From the NCBI GenBank assembly GCA_964509425.1, contig CAZDWZ010000006.1, positions 1 to 64,000 of the forward strand: a DNA stretch of 64,000 nucleotides. Direction: 5' to 3'. Shown piece by piece: positions 8,928-17,380 of the stretch. Every line of letters begins with the position of its first letter. The first letter of the stretch is position 1. A model generated the notes under the pieces. The model was given only the letters and a program-made list of their open reading frames with translations. It searched no databases and was not told the origin of the DNA. The stretch comes from CAZDWZ01 sp964509425. Its GTDB lineage: Bacteria; Bdellovibrionota_C; UBA2361; SZUA-149; CAZDWZ01. The translations under genes and the position numbers were made by a program.

Positions 8928-9707
8928 TCAACGGAGCGACATCACTCCTCCGTCGAGCGGGTAAGCGGCCCCAGTGAGGAAGCTCGACGCGTCAGAGCAG
9001 AGATACACGGCGAGGGCGGCTACCTCTTCCGGCTTTCCCATCCTTCCCACGGGTTGTGCAGCGCTGAGTTTGTCGAAGATCTTCTGCTCCTCACCGGGAT
9101 AATTTTTCTTAAGAAATCCGTCGACGAATGGCGTATGAATTCGCGCTGGACATATACAATTGCACCGCACGTTCTTCTTCAGATAGTCCGCGGCAACGGA
9201 ATACGTCATGGTCAAAACTGCACCCTTACTCATGGAATACGCAAACCGGTCTGGGAGTCCGATGAGCGAGGCTATGGATGCGATATTGAGAACAACCCCG
9301 CCGCCATTTTTTACGAGCAAAGGAAGGCCGGCCTTCAGGCAGAAAAAAACACCCTTCACGTTCACCGAGTAGACTCGATCGAAGTCTTCTTCAGAAGTCG
9401 TCTCAGCAGTTCCGACGTGCGCGATTCCGGCGTTGTTCACCAGTATGTCAACCTTTCCGCACGCGTTCTGGACATCAGCAAACGTGGCCTCGACATCATG
9501 CTGCTTCGAGATATCGCATGAGTATGCGTAGGCGGTACCGCCTTGCTGCTTGATTTCAAGGACGGTGCTCTCTGCTTGATCGCTATTTACTTCGAGCACG
9601 TTTACCACAGCGCCCTGGGAGGCAAAGTTAAGCGCGATTGCGTGACCGATTCCCGAGCCACCGCCGGTGACGACGGCAACTTTCCCATCAAGACGAAATG
9701 CCTGCAT
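8928..9707 (-). CDS. SDR, 2-keto-3-deoxy-L-fuconate dehydrogenase type
   Basis: 259 residues. Short-chain dehydrogenase with TGGGSGIG (cofactor), NNAGIAH, IASIAS (catalytic Ser) and YSMSK (Tyr/Lys). The segment LPDRFAYSMSKGAVLTMTYS with SVAADYLKKNVRCNCICPA closely resembles the 2-keto-3-deoxy-L-fuconate/rhamnonate dehydrogenases, which oxidise the C4 hydroxyl to give a 2,4-diketo acid. This is the substrate of the hydrolase encoded divergently 143 bases away at 9851. The start at 9707 has AAGGAGGAG at ideal distance; the frame opens further upstream without need. Family assignment is firm, substrate is inferred from motif and neighbours. Confidence 0.88.
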   Translation of the reverse strand: MQAFRLDGKVAVVTGGGSGIGHAIALNFASQGAVVNVLEVNSDQAESTVLEIKQQGGTAYAYSCDISKQHDVEATFADVQNACGKVDILVNNAGIAHVGTAETTSEEDFDRVYSVNVKGVFFCLKAGLPLLVKNGGGVVLNIASIASLIGLPDRFAYSMSKGAVLTMTYSVAADYLKKNVRCNCICPARIHTPFVDGFLKKNYPGEEQKIFDKLSAAQPVGRMGKPEEVAALAVYLCSDASSFLTGAAYPLDGGVMSLR

Positions 9708-9850
9708 AACTCCTCCTTCCCCCAGGATTTCCAGTTCTTTTACCGCTCTCTCAGGACATTCTCCAGCGGAACAGCTGAATTGGAAAGCACCGACCTTCAT
9801 GGTAGGTTCGCCCGGCTAATCTCAAGAGTATCCACCGGATAAGGAGGAAG
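9708..9850. promoter_or_regulatory. divergent promoter region, SDR / FAH hydrolase
   Basis: 143 bases between two divergently transcribed genes of the same proposed pathway, so it must hold both promoters. I cannot point to a specific operator. Confidence 0.5.
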
Positions 9851-10714
9851 ATGAAACTCATTCGATTCGGCCCTGCAGGAAAGGAACGTCCCGGAGTGCT
9901 CGACAAGGACGGCAACAGACTAGACATTTCCGCTTTTGGCGAAGACTTTAACGAGGCGTTTTTTGACAACGATGGATTGCAGCGGCTTGAAAAGTGGCTT
10001 CAATCGAATTTGAAGAATTGCCCAAAAGTAGACGGGTCCGTGCGACTGGGTCCGCCAATTTGCCGGCCGAGCAAAATTGTCTGTGTCGGCTTGAACTTCC
10101 GGGATCACGCGAAGGAATCGAATCTTGAAATCCCGAAAGAGCCCGTCCTTTTCTTCAAAGCAACAACCGCTATTGTCGGTCCAAACGATGATCTCGTGAT
10201 TCCGAAGAACTCCGTAAAGACCGATTGGGAAGTGGAACTCTCAATCATCATCGGAAAGCGCACTTCGTATGTCGAAGAGAAAGACGCCCTCACCTACATC
10301 GCTGGATATTGCCTCCACAACGATTACAGCGAGCGGGAGTTCCAGATCGAGCACTGCGGACAGTGGGTAAAGGGAAAGAGCTGTGACACCTTCGCTCCTC
10401 TCGGACCATACCTTGCGACGAAAGACGAAGTCGAAGACGTGAATAATCTCAAGATGTGGCTTAAGGTAAATGGAGTTTTGCGGCAGAACGGCACGTCATC
10501 AGACATGGTCTATCGTGTTCCATTTTTGGTGAGCTACATCAGCCAGTTCATGACGCTCCTTCCGGGAGACGTGATCAGCACCGGAACGCCGGCGGGTGTG
10601 GGACTCGGATTCAATCCGCCGATTTATCTAAAGGCGGGAGATGTGGTCGAGCTCGGAATCGAAGGGCTCGGAGAATCAAAGCAGACCGCCATCCCATACC
10701 GCTCGACACATTAG
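9851..10714 (+). CDS. FAH-family 2,4-diketo-3-deoxy-sugar acid hydrolase
   Basis: 287 residues, typical for the fumarylacetoacetase C-terminal-domain family. Visible motifs: KIVCVGLNFRDHAKE, EPVLFFKATTAIVGPND, the metal-binding DWEVELSIIIG and GYCLHNDYSERE, KGKSCDTFAPLGP, and STGTPAGVGLG. These fit the subgroup that cleaves 2,4-diketo-3-deoxy-L-fuconate or -rhamnonate to pyruvate and L-lactate (family knowledge); ureidoglycolate lyase is the usual automatic label and a possible alternative. The start has AAGGAGGAAG immediately upstream. It lies divergent to the matching C4 dehydrogenase and upstream of the lactonase. Confidence 0.9.
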   Translation: MKLIRFGPAGKERPGVLDKDGNRLDISAFGEDFNEAFFDNDGLQRLEKWLQSNLKNCPKVDGSVRLGPPICRPSKIVCVGLNFRDHAKESNLEIPKEPVLFFKATTAIVGPNDDLVIPKNSVKTDWEVELSIIIGKRTSYVEEKDALTYIAGYCLHNDYSEREFQIEHCGQWVKGKSCDTFAPLGPYLATKDEVEDVNNLKMWLKVNGVLRQNGTSSDMVYRVPFLVSYISQFMTLLPGDVISTGTPAGVGLGFNPPIYLKAGDVVELGIEGLGESKQTAIPYRSTH

Positions 10715-10728
10715 TTCGTGCTCGTTCC

Positions 10729-10800
10729 GCGGCGCATCGGCGCCTCCCCGCTTCCCTTCAGAGAAGGACAGGCGTAGAGGTGCTATGCGCCGCTTTTATT
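10729..10800 (+). terminator. structured terminator after FAH hydrolase
   Basis: Outer arms GCGGCGCAT (10729-10737) and ATGCGCCGC (10785-10793), inner stems CGCCT/AGGCG and CCTTC/GAAGG, then CTTTTATTTG. The lactonase gene 134 bases further on would therefore need its own promoter or read-through. Confidence 0.7.
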
Positions 10801-10933
10801 TGATATTTGAACCTCTCGTCAGAGAAGAATATTGTCGCTTCACGAGATTCTCGGACTTTCCTGAAGTGACACTGGTTGTTGGTTTTCTTCCAGGCATGGC
10901 TGCCTTTTCCATACGAACCTCGAGGAGTCACCC

Positions 10934-11884
10934 ATGAGCACGCATTCCGCCGCAAAGCAAAAGCTTCGGCTGCTCGGCGTGGATGACGCGCTCGACGCGC
11001 ACGTCCATAGCTGGAGCCTGCAAAATATCCCGCCCGGAGTTCGAGCAGGCGCGGCCGCACGGCCGGACCTGCAACGAGATGTTCCTGTTTTGCAGCTCGT
11101 GCGAACTGCCGAAGCAAACGGCTTCTCAGGCATCATTCTCGTGCAGGCGAGAGATGCCGGAGAGGATGTTGGCGTCGAGATTGATCATTTCCGGGAAGCT
11201 GCGGATCAGTACCCGGCGATGATTCTCGGATGTATCATCGGAGTAGATCTCCGGCAGCCTGATGAGCTGCGCTACCTTCTGCAGGCGTCGGGACAAACGA
11301 TGCACGCGAAGTTCGTTCTTGGTGTCAGGATGATTCGCCCGCAGGAGGTGAAGCCCGGCGATCCGGATGAGCACATCTATCTTCATCCAAAGGCGACACA
11401 CTCCGCGCTCAGACTCGCGAGGGAGAACGTCACGCTCGATCTGCTGGTCCGTTCGTCCGCTCCGGGGCAGGTCGCAGATCTCATTGCATTCGTCGACGGG
11501 CTAAACGGCCGCGGGCCGAGGCTCGTCGTCGATCATCTCCTGAAGCCAGAGGGACTTCTCACCGGAGTTCCGGCTCCGGAGTGGAAAGACGCGATGGTGA
11601 AGCTCGCAGCCCATCCGAACGTCTGGATGAAGGTTTCAGGACTTCCAGGAGAGCTTTCCGGACATCACTACGATCCACTCCCGTTCTATCCGTTCCTTGA
11701 TCACGCGCTTGATACATTCGGCCCTGACAGACTCATTTTCGGCTCCGATCATCCGGTGAGCTGGGCGCATGAGGACTGGGTGGTCGCGGTTGCGGACTGG
11801 GCGGAAAGCAGAAAGGGCAAGGTCGATCCGGTGAAGCTTTTCCGCACGAATGCCATCCGCGCCTATGGGATGACGTTCGCGTAA
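10934..11884 (+). CDS. COG3618 amidohydrolase, sugar-acid lactonase
   Basis: 316 residues. Amidohydrolase_2/COG3618 family, whose characterised members include L-fuconolactonase and L-rhamnono-lactonase, opening the sugar lactone to the acid. The metal-site start DAHVHSW, the later VVDHLLKP and VWMKVSGLPGE, and the closing LIFGSDHPVSW with its conserved Asp are all in place. GAGGAG with a 6-base spacer supports the start. A clear terminator follows at 11900-11930. It completes the proposed oxidation, lactonase, dehydration, oxidation and cleavage series in this region. Confidence 0.88.
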   Translation: MSTHSAAKQKLRLLGVDDALDAHVHSWSLQNIPPGVRAGAAARPDLQRDVPVLQLVRTAEANGFSGIILVQARDAGEDVGVEIDHFREAADQYPAMILGCIIGVDLRQPDELRYLLQASGQTMHAKFVLGVRMIRPQEVKPGDPDEHIYLHPKATHSALRLARENVTLDLLVRSSAPGQVADLIAFVDGLNGRGPRLVVDHLLKPEGLLTGVPAPEWKDAMVKLAAHPNVWMKVSGLPGELSGHHYDPLPFYPFLDHALDTFGPDRLIFGSDHPVSWAHEDWVVAVADWAESRKGKVDPVKLFRTNAIRAYGMTFA

Positions 11885-11899
11885 TATCAACTCCGGAGC

Positions 11900-11930
11900 G
11901 CGGCGTTTCGCTTGAAACGCCGCATTTTAA
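11900..11930 (+). terminator. terminator after lactonase
   Basis: Perfect 10-base arms GCGGCGTTTC (11900-11909) and complement (11914-11923), tetraloop, then ATTTTAA. Confidence 0.8.
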
Positions 11931-12211
11931 AGGACACCGCCAGTGTCGCTCCGAAGCGTTTTGAAACAATTGTTTCAAAAAATGCTGCACGGCAGACAGC
12001 GTTGCTCATCCTGCAAAAGCAGAATCCCAGTAATAATGTTTTTATTCGGTCAACTGAATGACACCATTTTGCAAACTTTCCGGGTGATTTGCCGTCTTTT
12101 GACTGTGGACTTGGTCGCAATTTTAGCTCGATCTGATATCATTCTTTCTCTTCTATTTCGGGGAACATCGCTCCTTTCCTCTCTTAAATGGGAATCCACG
12201 CAGCATGGTTA

Positions 12212-12239
12212 TGCGGGGCGGTGAAAAACCGCGCCCGCA
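12212..12239 (+). promoter_or_regulatory. leader hairpin upstream of 12281 gene
   Basis: TGCGGGGCGGT (12212-12222) pairs with ACCGCGCCCGCA (12228-12239) around a 5-base loop, with one bulged base, 41 bases before the start codon. Comparable in position to the other leader hairpins of GC-rich genes here. Confidence 0.5.
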
Positions 12240-12280
12240 CTGAGTGGCATCGACCCGTCCGTATACACAGAGGTGCTCGA

Positions 12281-13015
12281 ATGCTCCGAAGTCGATGGTT
12301 CTGGGGGATCCTACTCCTCCTTCTCGTTCTCGCCGCCGGCTGGGCGGTGATGAAGTTCGCCGTGAACCAGCCAAAGCAACAGGAAGAGCAGCAGCAGGTC
12401 GAAGAGCAGCCGGACCCGGAAACGGCCGCGCGGTTCGCCGCACTCGAGGAGAACGCCCAAATCCTCGCGCATCTGAAGATGTACCAGACGATGCAGACGT
12501 TCATCCGCGAGACGAAGCTCCCAATCCAGTTGAACGTTAGCGAAAGTCCGCACGCCCCGGCCCGGAAGGCGGTGGAGGCGGCAAAGGGAGATTACGCCGC
12601 AGCGCAGCTCGTATACATCGCGGAGCGCGAAAAGCTCCTCAAAGCTCATCGGGAGGCGATCGAGCGAGCGCCGCAACCAGAAGGCAAGGCACGGGCGGAC
12701 CTCGCCGCGTCGGCGGAGAAGGCGCTGAAGGACAAGGACGAACGGAATCTCAAGCTCTCCGCTGAGGTCATTGACTTGTACCGGCAGCTCGGAGAGGAGG
12801 CGAAGCGAATTCTCGATGCGCCAAACGAAGTGCCGGGTGAGAAGATGGAGCGCATCCTGAACAGCTTCTCCGGGGTGTTGCTCGAGCAGCTCCTCATCGA
12901 CCTGAGATGGCAGCACAAGCAGGTGTTCCTCCACTGGTTCGATCCGGTGAAGTACCCTGACGCAGCAGTCCCGACCGCGGATCTGCTGGACAGTCGGAAG
13001 ATTCGGAAGCGCTAA
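12281..13015 (+). CDS. GC-rich membrane-anchored helical protein, unknown
   Basis: 244 residues. An N-terminal membrane anchor (WFWGILLLLLVLAAGWAVM, after MLRSR) is followed by a glutamine/glutamate-rich linker and a long, charged, largely helical domain without cysteine. The body is probably outside the cytoplasm. No family recognised. The start has GAGG seven bases upstream; the frame is open to 12188 but the hairpin and ribosome site favour 12281. Codon third positions are strongly G/C, unlike the flanking lactonase and RAYT genes. It is followed by a 16-base-arm inverted repeat at 13059-13096, so it is an isolated unit with hairpins on both sides. Confidence 0.7.
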   Translation: MLRSRWFWGILLLLLVLAAGWAVMKFAVNQPKQQEEQQQVEEQPDPETAARFAALEENAQILAHLKMYQTMQTFIRETKLPIQLNVSESPHAPARKAVEAAKGDYAAAQLVYIAEREKLLKAHREAIERAPQPEGKARADLAASAEKALKDKDERNLKLSAEVIDLYRQLGEEAKRILDAPNEVPGEKMERILNSFSGVLLEQLLIDLRWQHKQVFLHWFDPVKYPDAAVPTADLLDSRKIRKR

Positions 13016-13345
13016 TGCCGAGCGCGAACTCTGCCGGTAGGACGCCCCACTCACTCCCGGGCGCCCACACAGTGAGGTTACACTGCGTGGGCGCCCGCCA
13101 ACTCCACCCCCACGCCAAACACTTAAAGACCCCGTACTTCCCCTCTCACGCCCCGCAGAGACCTCGACACCCAACCTCCGAACAGCGCTCAGATTTACAG
13201 CTTGTGGCTCCCGAACGTCCGTCTTCGAGGGCACTTCACTCACCTCTCAGCCCCAAAACTCTGCGAAAAACAAACCTCTCAAACGAGCCATCGGTCCGCC
13301 GAAGCAGAGTTTCGAAACACTCAATTAAACGAAGTTGGATGCTCG
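13016..13345. other. non-coding stretch
   Basis: Between the GC-rich anchor gene and the RAYT stop. Apart from the hairpin at 13059-13096, nothing recognisable. Confidence 0.5.
13059..13096. terminator. strong hairpin after 12281 gene
   Basis: Arms 13059-13074 and 13081-13096 (GGGCGCCCAC...), 15 of 16 pairing, 6-base loop, 44 bases after the stop. No T-tract on either strand, so it is either a factor-assisted terminator, an mRNA-stabilising hairpin, or an element boundary. Confidence 0.55.
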
Positions 13346-14272
13346 CTAACCTGAGCAGAAAAGCGGTGGCCGATAGGTGCCGGGCGGAAAGACCGCGTTC
13401 AAGTCTCCATTCCGGAAGCGCGCGGATGCCTCACGGTAAGCTTCAAGCAAACGAAGATAACGATCAGTGTAAATTTTCCTCGCCTCGGGATTCAGTGTGA
13501 GCACGAGCGGCCGCTTCGAGTATCTCTCCGAACTTTTCGTCGATTGCGGCGAATCCCCCGGCTCGATATTTTGGAGCACCTCCGGCCCCGCGAACCCTCT
13601 CCCCTCGGACCGCAACTCCTCAATCATCTCGCAGCGTCTCTTCTCGACTCGCTCGTCCATTATCTTTGAATATTCATGTTGAGAAAGGTGTTCAAAGCCA
13701 GGAGGCCGAGAAAAGACCAATTCATATTCCGATGTATAATTCTCGATCGGCGTGCGTTCATTCGCTCGTCGAGCGTTATGGTATGCGGTCCAATCCACTA
13801 CTTCGTATTTCAACTTCTTTCCAGCAATCGCAGGGGAAAGGCTATTGAAGGTCTTGTACTGAGTGTATTTCGGTGTGAGACCGCTTCGAACTGGATTCAG
13901 CCCGGTATAGAGGGTCCAGTGCATGATGTCCGCGTTCTCAGGAAGGGGCTGATATCTCGGCGGTCGCGCCCAGAGCTTTCCTTTGTAGTAATTCGGCACA
14001 TATTTCTTCACCAGCGAAACGATGGTCGAATTTAACGCTTGCATGAAGATTTTCTTGTTCGAATTCGGAAAGCGGGCGACGAGATGAATATGATTTCCCA
14101 TGATAATGAACGCGTGGAGGATGACTCCGTATTTCTGCTGATACTTGGCAAGGTATGCCGCTATTCTCGAATGGAGCGTGGGGTTGTTTACGAACCAAAG
14201 CTTTGAGCCAATCGTTTTTGATGTGATGAAAAAGGTTGTCTCTGGGTCTTCGAAGGAAAGATTTCCCGTCAT
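13346..14272 (-). CDS. REP-associated tyrosine transposase (RAYT)
   Basis: 308 residues. Y1/IS200-like single-strand transposase domain in the first about 180 residues. The metal-binding HUH element is MGNHIHLV, preceded by GVILHAFI. The family signature YTGLNPVRSGL carries the likely catalytic tyrosine. A basic-acidic C-terminal extension of about 120 residues (DERVEKRRCEMIEELRSEG) is longer than in many RAYTs. RAYTs are domesticated relatives of IS200/IS605 that act on short palindromic REP sequences. In keeping with this, a repeat with palindromes (14288-14460) lies directly upstream of the start and a diverged copy lies at 16870-17040. No terminal ends of a normal insertion sequence are visible. 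Confidence 0.85.
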   Translation of the reverse strand: MTGNLSFEDPETTFFITSKTIGSKLWFVNNPTLHSRIAAYLAKYQQKYGVILHAFIIMGNHIHLVARFPNSNKKIFMQALNSTIVSLVKKYVPNYYKGKLWARPPRYQPLPENADIMHWTLYTGLNPVRSGLTPKYTQYKTFNSLSPAIAGKKLKYEVVDWTAYHNARRANERTPIENYTSEYELVFSRPPGFEHLSQHEYSKIMDERVEKRRCEMIEELRSEGRGFAGPEVLQNIEPGDSPQSTKSSERYSKRPLVLTLNPEARKIYTDRYLRLLEAYREASARFRNGDLNAVFPPGTYRPPLFCSG

Positions 14273-14688
14273 TTTTTGATCCTCGTTGGTCTATTGCGAG
14301 AATCTAATCGACGAAGATTTGGGAAAGTTTCCTCTGATGAGTCACGCGACGACACGGAAGTGCTTTCGGAGCACTCCGTACACGTCCTTTAAGACCTCAT
14401 AGCCGCATGGGAATGCGTACAGGTGCTTTAAGAGCTTGTCGTCTCGCATTTCACTGCGAGCCACTTCGGTCCGCCTTGTTAATGAACTAGACGACAGTCC
14501 GCTCCGGCTACTAAGGATGCCGGCAAAAAGGCAGTGGCGATTAGCGCGCCCGAGTGCCGCGTGACTTGGATAATGCCCATGGAAGAGCGCAGAGACTAGC
14601 CTCTCGCTTAGGAGAATGATCTCCTCTCGCGGGGCCGGCGAGCAACCCGGTCGACAAGCGAATAGAATTTCGCTCAGTTCTCAACGAA
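14273..14688. other. intergenic region holding repeat copy A
   Basis: Holds the repeat at 14288-14460. The remainder (14461-14688) shows no gene. Confidence 0.5.
14288..14460. repeat. REP-like repeat, copy A
   Basis: Begins with GGTCTAT and GAATCTAATCGACG, then AAGTTTCCTC, then two copies of a 16-mer of the form GTACAGGTGCTTTAAG (14378-14393, with two changes, and 14417-14432) 39 bases apart, then GAGCTTGTCGTC. Small palindromes (AGTGCT/AGCACT, CTCGCA/TGCGAG) lie within. The same blocks in the same order occur at 16870-17040. It abuts the RAYT gene. Confidence 0.75.
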
Positions 14689-15516
14689 TTAAGATTTGTA
14701 TCGAGCGTCGAACCAGTCTTTAAACGGAACCACTTCCCCACTAGACGCTCGCGTCAACCATGGATACAGCGCCCCTGAAACATTCGGTTTTAAGACTAAC
14801 ACCGCAAAGGAGTTGGAGAACCCGGTTAGGTACCGTGCCAAGCTGCTCATTAACACTCCTAACAGGTCGATTGCCGGATGAGCCCATCGCGGAGAACGAG
14901 ATTTCAGCTGGTTTGTCGGCGGACGAACGAAACTCTCGAAAATGATCCGATGCGGCCCCGTCGGATTTGCTGCCGAGAAAAATTTGCAAATCTCTCGCTT
15001 CGAAAACCTAAATACGTAATTTGGAATCGATGAGTCGGCAGAGCCGCCGCCCTTCAATCTGTGCGCATGAACCGAAGCTGTTTCAAACTCTTGTCCGATA
15101 CCGAGATGCACTCCAATCCGTGTCAGAAGCGAGTCTTTTGGCTCAAAAAAAATCACGCCCTTTCTTGAAACTCGATACATTTCCGCCAGGGCTTGATGAG
15201 GATGAAGGCAGTGGTGAAGTACCTGGTGCGCTATCACGAAATCAAATGACTCATCCGGATGGGATAAATTCTCAAGATTCTCGACGTGGCACGAGAATTG
15301 CGACGAAATTGACTCCGAATGCTGAACGAGATTTGACAGCTCGAATCTCTGGATTCCCAAGTTCTGCATGGCTTGAACATCTCTGATTTCTGCTCCGCAA
15401 ATGAGTACGCGACTGTCGGCATCCAGAAGTTTCAAAGATAGCAAGCGCGCAAGAAACGACTCATACATAGAGTCCTGGTTGCTCCTCCAAGTATCAAGTT
15501 GCTCAGAAGCTCGCAT
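14689..15516 (-). CDS. class I SAM-dependent methyltransferase
   Basis: 275 residues. Methyltransf_11-type Rossmann domain: RVLICGAEIRD is a modified motif I with weak glycine content, followed by DESFDFVIAHQVLHHCLHPHQAL and AEMYRVSRKGVIFFEP (motif II-III). This layout is common in enzymes that modify polysaccharide or lipid-linked sugars. The start overlaps the last 14 bases of the glycosyltransferase gene on the same strand, so translation is coupled and the two probably act on one glycan or glycolipid. Acceptor unknown. About 80 C-terminal residues, including a hydrophobic patch (LLGVLMSSLARYLTG), lie beyond the core. Confidence 0.82.
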   Translation of the reverse strand: MRASEQLDTWRSNQDSMYESFLARLLSLKLLDADSRVLICGAEIRDVQAMQNLGIQRFELSNLVQHSESISSQFSCHVENLENLSHPDESFDFVIAHQVLHHCLHPHQALAEMYRVSRKGVIFFEPKDSLLTRIGVHLGIGQEFETASVHAHRLKGGGSADSSIPNYVFRFSKREICKFFSAANPTGPHRIIFESFVRPPTNQLKSRSPRWAHPAIDLLGVLMSSLARYLTGFSNSFAVLVLKPNVSGALYPWLTRASSGEVVPFKDWFDARYKS

Positions 15517-16600
15517 AAATTTCGATCATTTGTTTCGCCGATCGTTCAAGCGAGAAGCGGGAGCGTACGGAGTCCCTCATCTGCTGGAGTGCGTCGGGAC
15601 TCAGTTGCAGGCAGCGGTTCAATGCATCTGCAAAGGAATCTTCATCGTGCGTGCTGTAGGCACCGGCAAACCCGGTACCGAGAACTTCTTCGACAGCTCC
15701 CCCCGCCGGATAACACACCGGAGTGCCGAGATAAGCACACTCGAGGGCTGGCAACCCGAAACCCTCCTTTTCGGACGGAAACAAAAGCACTTGAGATTGT
15801 CCCATGACGTCGACCAGCTGTTCGCGAGGCAGCTCCGGCCGGATGTTTACATTCTTCAAATTCGAGGCAAGGTGAAGCGAGACGTCGGATAATTCGCCCA
15901 CCAGTTCCAATGGCGGGAGCTCGAGTTTGCGGTTTTGAAGGCTCTGCCAAATTTGTAAAAGCCAAGTGGTTCGTTTGTGAGGCGCCTTCGAAGCCAAATG
16001 TAAAACAAAGTTCGATTTGACTAACACAGCATCTTCTTTTTCGAGGACGCTCCCATTCGGAACTACGACAACAGCACCTACGCCGATGCGATAACGTTCC
16101 GCAAAAGCATGAAGTTCGACTTTGGAATATTCAGACGGAACCACAATTACTCTCGACCGTCGAAGCGTTAGTTTGAGGAGCATGATCCAATAACCCAGAT
16201 CAATTGAACTCCGATAGTGAGGATAGGCGTCCGAATAGTGTTGGACGATGGTGTCGGCGACGGTCGCAATGGTCGGTGTGCTGTCCGGAATCAGCACAGG
16301 AAGAAATCCCTTCAGATAATGGTAACAGGTAAACTTCCTCGAACGAAGGAACACCCTGTGAAACTGATCAATGACGAGACGAGATACAGGGCGATCGTTC
16401 TTAAAGGGAATTTTTACCTTGGAAAAATTCTCAGCTTGGACATCGATTGACGAGCGCGAGACAATCAAACTCAATCGCTCTTCGTTGTCGTTCGGAAAGG
16501 ATCGATGAAGCTGTCCCAATAAATCGAGCGCAAACTGCCGGATACCGAGACTCCGTCCACCCTCTGCTTGAATATCGGCAATATACAGGGCAGGGTGCAC
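15503..16600 (-). CDS. glycosyltransferase, GT4/GT-B type
   Basis: 365 residues, usual for a family 4 retaining glycosyltransferase using a nucleotide-sugar donor. The C-terminal half is clearest: FVLHLASKAPHKRTTWLLQIWQ, then the donor-binding PSEKEGFGLPALECAYLGTPV with the E-x7-E pair, then AGGAVEEVLG. The N-terminal half carries ATVADTIVQH and VVPSEYSKVELH as expected. Cytoplasmic or membrane-associated. It overlaps the methyltransferase gene by 14 bases. With no other glycan gene nearby, the product (surface polysaccharide, glycolipid or protein glycan) is undetermined. Confidence 0.88.
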   Translation of the reverse strand: MHPALYIADIQAEGGRSLGIRQFALDLLGQLHRSFPNDNEERLSLIVSRSSIDVQAENFSKVKIPFKNDRPVSRLVIDQFHRVFLRSRKFTCYHYLKGFLPVLIPDSTPTIATVADTIVQHYSDAYPHYRSSIDLGYWIMLLKLTLRRSRVIVVPSEYSKVELHAFAERYRIGVGAVVVVPNGSVLEKEDAVLVKSNFVLHLASKAPHKRTTWLLQIWQSLQNRKLELPPLELVGELSDVSLHLASNLKNVNIRPELPREQLVDVMGQSQVLLFPSEKEGFGLPALECAYLGTPVCYPAGGAVEEVLGTGFAGAYSTHDEDSFADALNRCLQLSPDALQQMRDSVRSRFSLERSAKQMIEIYASF

Positions 16601-17054
16601 TTTTCGACCTCACAATTGACCACGTATCTGAGAAAAAATTCGCCGCCATCACGAGTAAGGTTAGGATTGGTCTCTGTCAACAGAAATAGGCGACAGAGTA
16701 AACCTCTCTGGTAATTCAAGGTCGAGTGTCTCAACCGTTCCGATTCTGCGGTTCCACGCTCGTACGGATACCGACCCGCGCTTCGATTATAAGCACGCAC
16801 CACTGCAATTCCAACCAGACGACCCATCGACCACGGGCAATCTTCAAATCTTCTGCTTTACCTCTCGCCGGTCTATCCCATGAATCTAATCGACGGAGTT
16901 TTCAGCAAGTTTCCTCGGACACACGACGGGCTCTGTTGGGTCCGAGGAAAATGGGATTCTGAAGATTCCATACAGGCACTTTAAGGCGTCTAGGTTGCAT
17001 TCGGCGGTGAGTACAGGTGCTTTAAGGGCTCGTCGCCGCTCCCGCAGCCCAAAA
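16601..17054. other. intergenic region holding repeat copy B
   Basis: Holds the repeat at 16870-17040. Nothing recognised in 16601-16869. Confidence 0.5.
16870..17040. repeat. REP-like repeat, copy B
   Basis: Diverged copy of 14288-14460: GGTCTAT, GAATCTAATCGACG and AAGTTTCCTC, then an inverted repeat with perfect 11-base arms (16910-16920 and 16940-16950), then two 16-mers ending CTTTAAG (16970-16985 and 17011-17026) 41 bases apart, then GGCTCGTCG. The shared order and conserved spacing argue for common descent. Confidence 0.75.
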
Positions 17055-17357
17055 TCAGCACTGGGCCTTCGAGATCTCCCCCGGAAGAAATTCGCTGATC
17101 CTGGCAATCAACCGATCGTGTGATTCACTAAAATCCGCGGACGCATACGCATCAACTTGCTCACCATTGTTGATCAATGCAGGTTCGAGTACGCGTCTAA
17201 ACCGTATCTCATAGATATTGCCACCGATTTCTTCTCTGTTGCGAAAGTAGAGTCCTGATCGAAAATGAGCGAACTCAAAGTTTCTCTCACTCGCAATCAG
17301 GGGACTCTCGCATCGCTCAGCCACCATCCTAAACGTATACTTCGAAAGGTTCCTCAA
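17055..17357 (-). CDS. possible small protein, doubtful
   Basis: Up to 100 residues. The frame starts with TTG at 17357 or ATG at 17327, neither with a good ribosome site. Composition is plausible for a protein (RNFEFAHFRSGLYFRNREE, then a charged C terminus), but no family is recognised and it begins within the promoter region of the divergent 17381 gene. Could be a decayed fragment. Confidence 0.3.
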   Translation of the reverse strand: MRNLSKYTFRMVAERCESPLIASERNFEFAHFRSGLYFRNREEIGGNIYEIRFRRVLEPALINNGEQVDAYASADFSESHDRLIARISEFLPGEISKAQC

Positions 17358-17380
17358 ATCGGGAAATGGGAGAAATTCGA

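Larger units (their letters stand above)
11885..12280. other. non-coding stretch
   Basis: Holds the lactonase terminator at its left and a leader hairpin (12212-12239) at its right. No gene is seen between. Confidence 0.5.

Noticed and set aside
8919..9521. 200-residue plus-strand frame
   Set aside because: Lies wholly opposite the well-supported SDR gene; no recognisable protein.
12311..13243. 310-residue minus-strand frame
   Set aside because: Shadow of the GC-rich membrane-anchored gene; runs through the hairpin at 13059-13096.
14689..16600. Frameshift between methyltransferase and glycosyltransferase
   Set aside because: Both are complete, have different folds and simply overlap by 14 bases.
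13346..17040. Complete composite transposon bounded by the two repeats
   Set aside because: The RAYT gene lies outside the interval between the repeats, copies are too diverged, and no target-site duplication was seen.
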